From an uncultured Flavobacteriaceae bacterium (GTDB taxonomy: Bacteria > Bacteroidota > Bacteroidia > Flavobacteriales > Flavobacteriaceae): 64,000 bases of DNA. The stretch covers positions 124,001 to 188,000 of the forward strand of contig CANMSB010000005.1 in the NCBI GenBank assembly GCA_947500445.1, written 5' to 3'. This document shows, in pieces, positions 61,253-64,000 of the stretch. Within the stretch, counting starts at the first letter, position 1. Every line of letters begins with the position of its first letter. The notes under the pieces are model-generated. The model made no database searches. It worked only from the letters and a program-made list of their open reading frames with translations, and was not told the DNA's origin. Made by a program: the position numbers and the translations under genes.

Positions 61253-64000
61253 CTATGGCTTTTTCGTTTTTTCGGCATTTTGGTAGCCTTGTAAAATGCC
61301 TTTTTCAATAGCCGGAACACCGCGTTTCATCCAACTCGGTTGGGGCGCACCTTTTAGATAATGGTCAAAGAACTGTGCCATCCGGATATTGAAGTCCTTA
61401 CGATTTTGCAGTTTTAATGGCCAATGCGGTTCTCCGTTATAGTTTAGGAACCAAGATGGTTTTCCTAGTCGCCGCAATCCTACGAAAAATTCAATACCCT
61501 GGTACCAAGGTACATGACCGTCCGCATCGTTATGCATGATCAATAAAGGAGTGTTTATTTTATCCAAGTTAAAAATAGGGGAATTTTCGATATAGCGTTG
61601 TGGGTATTCCCAAGGGGTACCCCCGATACGACTCTGGGTATGCTCGTATTGAAATTGACGGCTTAAACCGGAGCCCCAACGAATACCCCCGTAAGCGCTA
61701 ATCATGTTTGGAACGGGGGCACCCGACTCCGCAGCTTTAAAGATATCCGTTTTAGTGACTAGGTATGCTATTTGATATCCTCCCCAACTATGTCCTTGGG
61801 TACCAATATTATCTTCATCTATAAAGCCTTTTTCAATCAGCGAGGTAACGCCGGGAATGACACAGTTGTAGGCGCTTTCTCCTGGATAACCAATACGGTA
61901 ATGGACATCTGGATTAAAAATAACGTAACCCCTACTGGTATAAAAACTGTAATTAATGGAGGATCGTTCCGCTTTAGGTGCCCGGTGTTTGTTCAAATTG
62001 TCCGAACTGCGTTCATAAAAGTTCACCAACAATGGATATTTTTTGGTAGCATCAAAGTTCTCCGGCTTTACTAAAAGTCCCTGTAACGGTTTGCCATCGA
62101 GCGAGCTCCATTCAAACAATTCCACGGTACCCCAATTATAGTTTTCTTGTTGTGGATTTGCATTGCTGAGCTGTAGCTTGTTGTTAAAGTTCAAGGAGGA
62201 AAGCCACAAATTAGGAAACTCTTGAAAGGATTCTTTGGTAAAAATCAGGTCATCCGAAAATAGTGCTTTTTGTGGTGAAGAATACTGAAACGGGCCGGTA
62301 ACGAGTTGTGTCAATTCTTTGCTCTTAGGGTCAAACGAAGCGTAGCCGCCGTCCTTGGTCGCTTCATTAAAGGTGGTCAATATCCATTTTGAACGAGAAG
62401 GTAAATGCCGCAGTTCATCGTTTAGGGTATTGTACCGGTACGATGTTTTCTTCATACGACCATCGGTGATTTTTAAACGGGCGCCGGTATCGGGGTCGAA
62501 TTGCCAAATGTCAAAACGATCATAAAGATAGAGGTGCTCATCGTTTTTGGTCCAACCCACGGCCCCATAGGGGTATGGATAAAAAGGTATGTCGTTCAAC
62601 TCATCATAGAAGACTTCTCCCTTTGTGAGGTCGATGCGTTTTTTTGTTTTTAAATTGACCGTAAACCATGTAGTATCCACTGAATTATAGCCGTAGGCAT
62701 ACCTGCCTTTTGGACTTAATTTTACATACGGTACCTTTTTGATTTCAAAATGAGCCTTTCCCGTTTCTGTATCGATAATGCGATAATCAGAATCCACACG
62801 AGCGTTCCATTGACTCTCTAATTCATAAGGTGTCTGCGTACTGGTTAAGGCAAACCTACAGTTTCCTTCATCTGCTAATTCGATATTTGGATATATGGTA
62901 TCTGCAAGTTGTACCGTTTTGAGCTTCTTTAGGTTAAGAAAAGCGGTATATGATTTAATGGTGTCATTTTTTAACTGAAATTCTTGTACCGTGTAGAGTC
63001 TGGGTTCATTATAGGTCCAAACTTCCACATTTACAATTTCCTCATCGGTCAAGGTGGTGTCTTTTCGGATGGGCGGAGTTGAAAAACCGAAAAACATCTT
63101 GTCTTCCTTCTCCGAAAAATGAACTTTTCCATGGGGAGAAACTTGATAACCCTTTGGACTAGATCGGGTACTCATGATTTTTCCGGCAATCGTATCACCT
63201 TCTTTCCAGTAGAACAAGGTATTCGGGCGCATTTGTATCTTCGTGGTATCGGTATCGACAACAAAGCCGACATGTTTTCCCGAACTGCTCACTTGTAGTT
63301 GATGATATTTTCCTTTTAGGGAGTTGTGTAGGTTTACGCTATGGCCCGACTCCAAATTTTTCACAAAAACTCCTGTTTTACTTGCCTCATGCGGCCCTGT
63401 GGAGGTATACACGAGTTTCTTTGACTTTTCGGCAAAATGATAGTCGGTAACGAATTTGATGGTATCTTCTTTATAAGTCAAAAGATTCCTGATTACCAAA
63501 TGATATCCATTTGATTTACTGGGTTTCTTTTGTTTTTTGCGTACAAGAAGGGTATCCTTCGGTGTTTTAGTATTGGCCTTCTGCTTGTGGAGTTGATAGG
63601 CGGCATAACCCGACCATCTTTTTGGAATTTTATACGACTTTAACGAGGCTTTTTTAGTTAACACTCCGTCATTAAGGTTTAAAATACCTAATGAATCTTT
63701 GGGTAAATCTTTTTTCTTCGTTTTTCGACTTTTAAGTACCCTAAGACTATCGCTCCATGGTTTAATTGTGAATAGGACAAAGTTGGAGTCAAAAGTGAAT
63801 TTTGCATTTTCCGAGCGGTCGTGTTTGAATAGGATTTTTCCGTTTTTACGATGTACCCTCAAAGAATTATCGCGCTCCCCTTTTTTCAAGGAGTAGGCTA
63901 CATAGTTGCCATCCGGTGAAATGACCTCTCCTTCGATGGTGTTCCAAATGTCAAAATCGGAATGGTCCAATGGCTTCTTTTGTGCAAAAAGGGATGTTGA
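61253..64000 (-). CDS. S9-family prolyl oligopeptidase-like peptidase, 5' end outside window
   Basis: The frame is open to the window edge: residues before the ORF-style start read STSLFAQKKP, the end of a signal peptide, so the true start lies beyond 64000 and the TTG at 63970 is only Leu. The C-terminal alpha/beta-hydrolase part has GHSWGGYQ (nucleophile Ser), HNDADGHVPW (Asp) and NGEPHWP (His), the S9 triad. The first ~550 residues form the beta-propeller. Exported, probably periplasmic, degrading peptides. At least 915 residues are visible. Confidence 0.9.
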   Translation of the reverse strand, partial: STSLFAQKKPLDHSDFDIWNTIEGEVISPDGNYVAYSLKKGERDNSLRVHRKNGKILFKHDRSENAKFTFDSNFVLFTIKPWSDSLRVLKSRKTKKKDLPKDSLGILNLNDGVLTKKASLKSYKIPKRWSGYAAYQLHKQKANTKTPKDTLLVRKKQKKPSKSNGYHLVIRNLLTYKEDTIKFVTDYHFAEKSKKLVYTSTGPHEASKTGVFVKNLESGHSVNLHNSLKGKYHQLQVSSSGKHVGFVVDTDTTKIQMRPNTLFYWKEGDTIAGKIMSTRSSPKGYQVSPHGKVHFSEKEDKMFFGFSTPPIRKDTTLTDEEIVNVEVWTYNEPRLYTVQEFQLKNDTIKSYTAFLNLKKLKTVQLADTIYPNIELADEGNCRFALTSTQTPYELESQWNARVDSDYRIIDTETGKAHFEIKKVPYVKLSPKGRYAYGYNSVDTTWFTVNLKTKKRIDLTKGEVFYDELNDIPFYPYPYGAVGWTKNDEHLYLYDRFDIWQFDPDTGARLKITDGRMKKTSYRYNTLNDELRHLPSRSKWILTTFNEATKDGGYASFDPKSKELTQLVTGPFQYSSPQKALFSDDLIFTKESFQEFPNLWLSSLNFNNKLQLSNANPQQENYNWGTVELFEWSSLDGKPLQGLLVKPENFDATKKYPLLVNFYERSSDNLNKHRAPKAERSSINYSFYTSRGYVIFNPDVHYRIGYPGESAYNCVIPGVTSLIEKGFIDEDNIGTQGHSWGGYQIAYLVTKTDIFKAAESGAPVPNMISAYGGIRWGSGLSRQFQYEHTQSRIGGTPWEYPQRYIENSPIFNLDKINTPLLIMHNDADGHVPWYQGIEFFVGLRRLGKPSWFLNYNGEPHWPLKLQNRKDFNIRMAQFFDHYLKGAPQPSWMKRGVPAIEKGILQGYQNAEKTKKP

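Noticed and set aside
63968-63970. TTG as the start of the S9 peptidase
   Set aside because: The frame stays open upstream and reads the end of a signal peptide, so the real start is outside the window.

Overview
The window reads as chromosome of a marine Flavobacteriaceae bacterium (Bacteroidota, Maribacter/Zobellia-like by inference). The sequence shows SusC/SusD pairs, many lipoproteins with Bacteroidota-style lipoboxes, a type IX secretion C-terminal domain, AT-rich promoter elements of the TAnnTTTG type, mevalonate-pathway genes and no Shine-Dalgarno bias. No rRNA, tRNA, CRISPR array or intact insertion sequence was recognised.

Layout. (1) 1-4.1 kb: 5' part of a PIG-L deacetylase lipoprotein, two adjacent PPK2 polyphosphate kinases flanked by two near-identical 160-bp palindromic repeats, a coiled-coil lipoprotein and a metallophosphoesterase. 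(2) 4.4-16.4 kb: a GAF-domain protein, an HD phosphohydrolase fused to a Pycsar-effector-like membrane domain, a 1237-residue phosphatase/kinase-like/beta-barrel fusion, a DUF6268-like barrel, a propeller lipoprotein, a short-tandem-repeat island, a GyrI-like membrane protein and a vanadium-haloperoxidase/PAP2-like lipoprotein. (3) 16.4-32.1 kb: another 162-bp palindromic repeat, a BIG2-repeat surface lipoprotein, and a SusC/SusD pair followed by two overlapping VCBS/ASPIC-UnbV lipoproteins. (4) 32.4-53.3 kb: an alpha-glucan (maltodextrin/starch) utilisation locus: LacI regulator, a GH13 gene broken by one in-frame TGA, an Fn3-like lipoprotein, a T9SS-secreted GH13, SusE, SusD, SusC, a second LacI regulator, beta-phosphoglucomutase, GH65 maltose phosphorylase, a GH13 lipoprotein and a GDPD lipoprotein. 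(5) 53.3-64 kb: flavoprotein, DUF1697, TspO/MBR, serine beta-lactamase-like protein, a mevalonate/prenyl cluster (diphosphomevalonate decarboxylase, GHMP kinase, UbiA prenyltransferase, nitrilase) and an S9 peptidase that runs off the window.

How the genes fit together. Surface GH13 and SusE/SusD would bind and cut alpha-glucan, SusC would import maltodextrins, the lipoprotein GH13s would shorten them, and GH65 phosphorylase plus beta-phosphoglucomutase would yield glucose and glucose-6-phosphate. The usual inner-membrane maltose permease is absent here. The two lacI-susC divergent regions share a conserved 24-bp block and a promoter-like block at identical 51-bp spacing, so the two regulators may read related sites.

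Most notable: a family of ~160-bp full-length palindromes with matched 20-bp ends, 3-bp target duplications and a covarying terminal base pair; two independent seven-copy heptamer arrays; a single-base nonsense codon just before the catalytic Asp of a GH13; and the phosphatase/kinase-like/barrel fusion.
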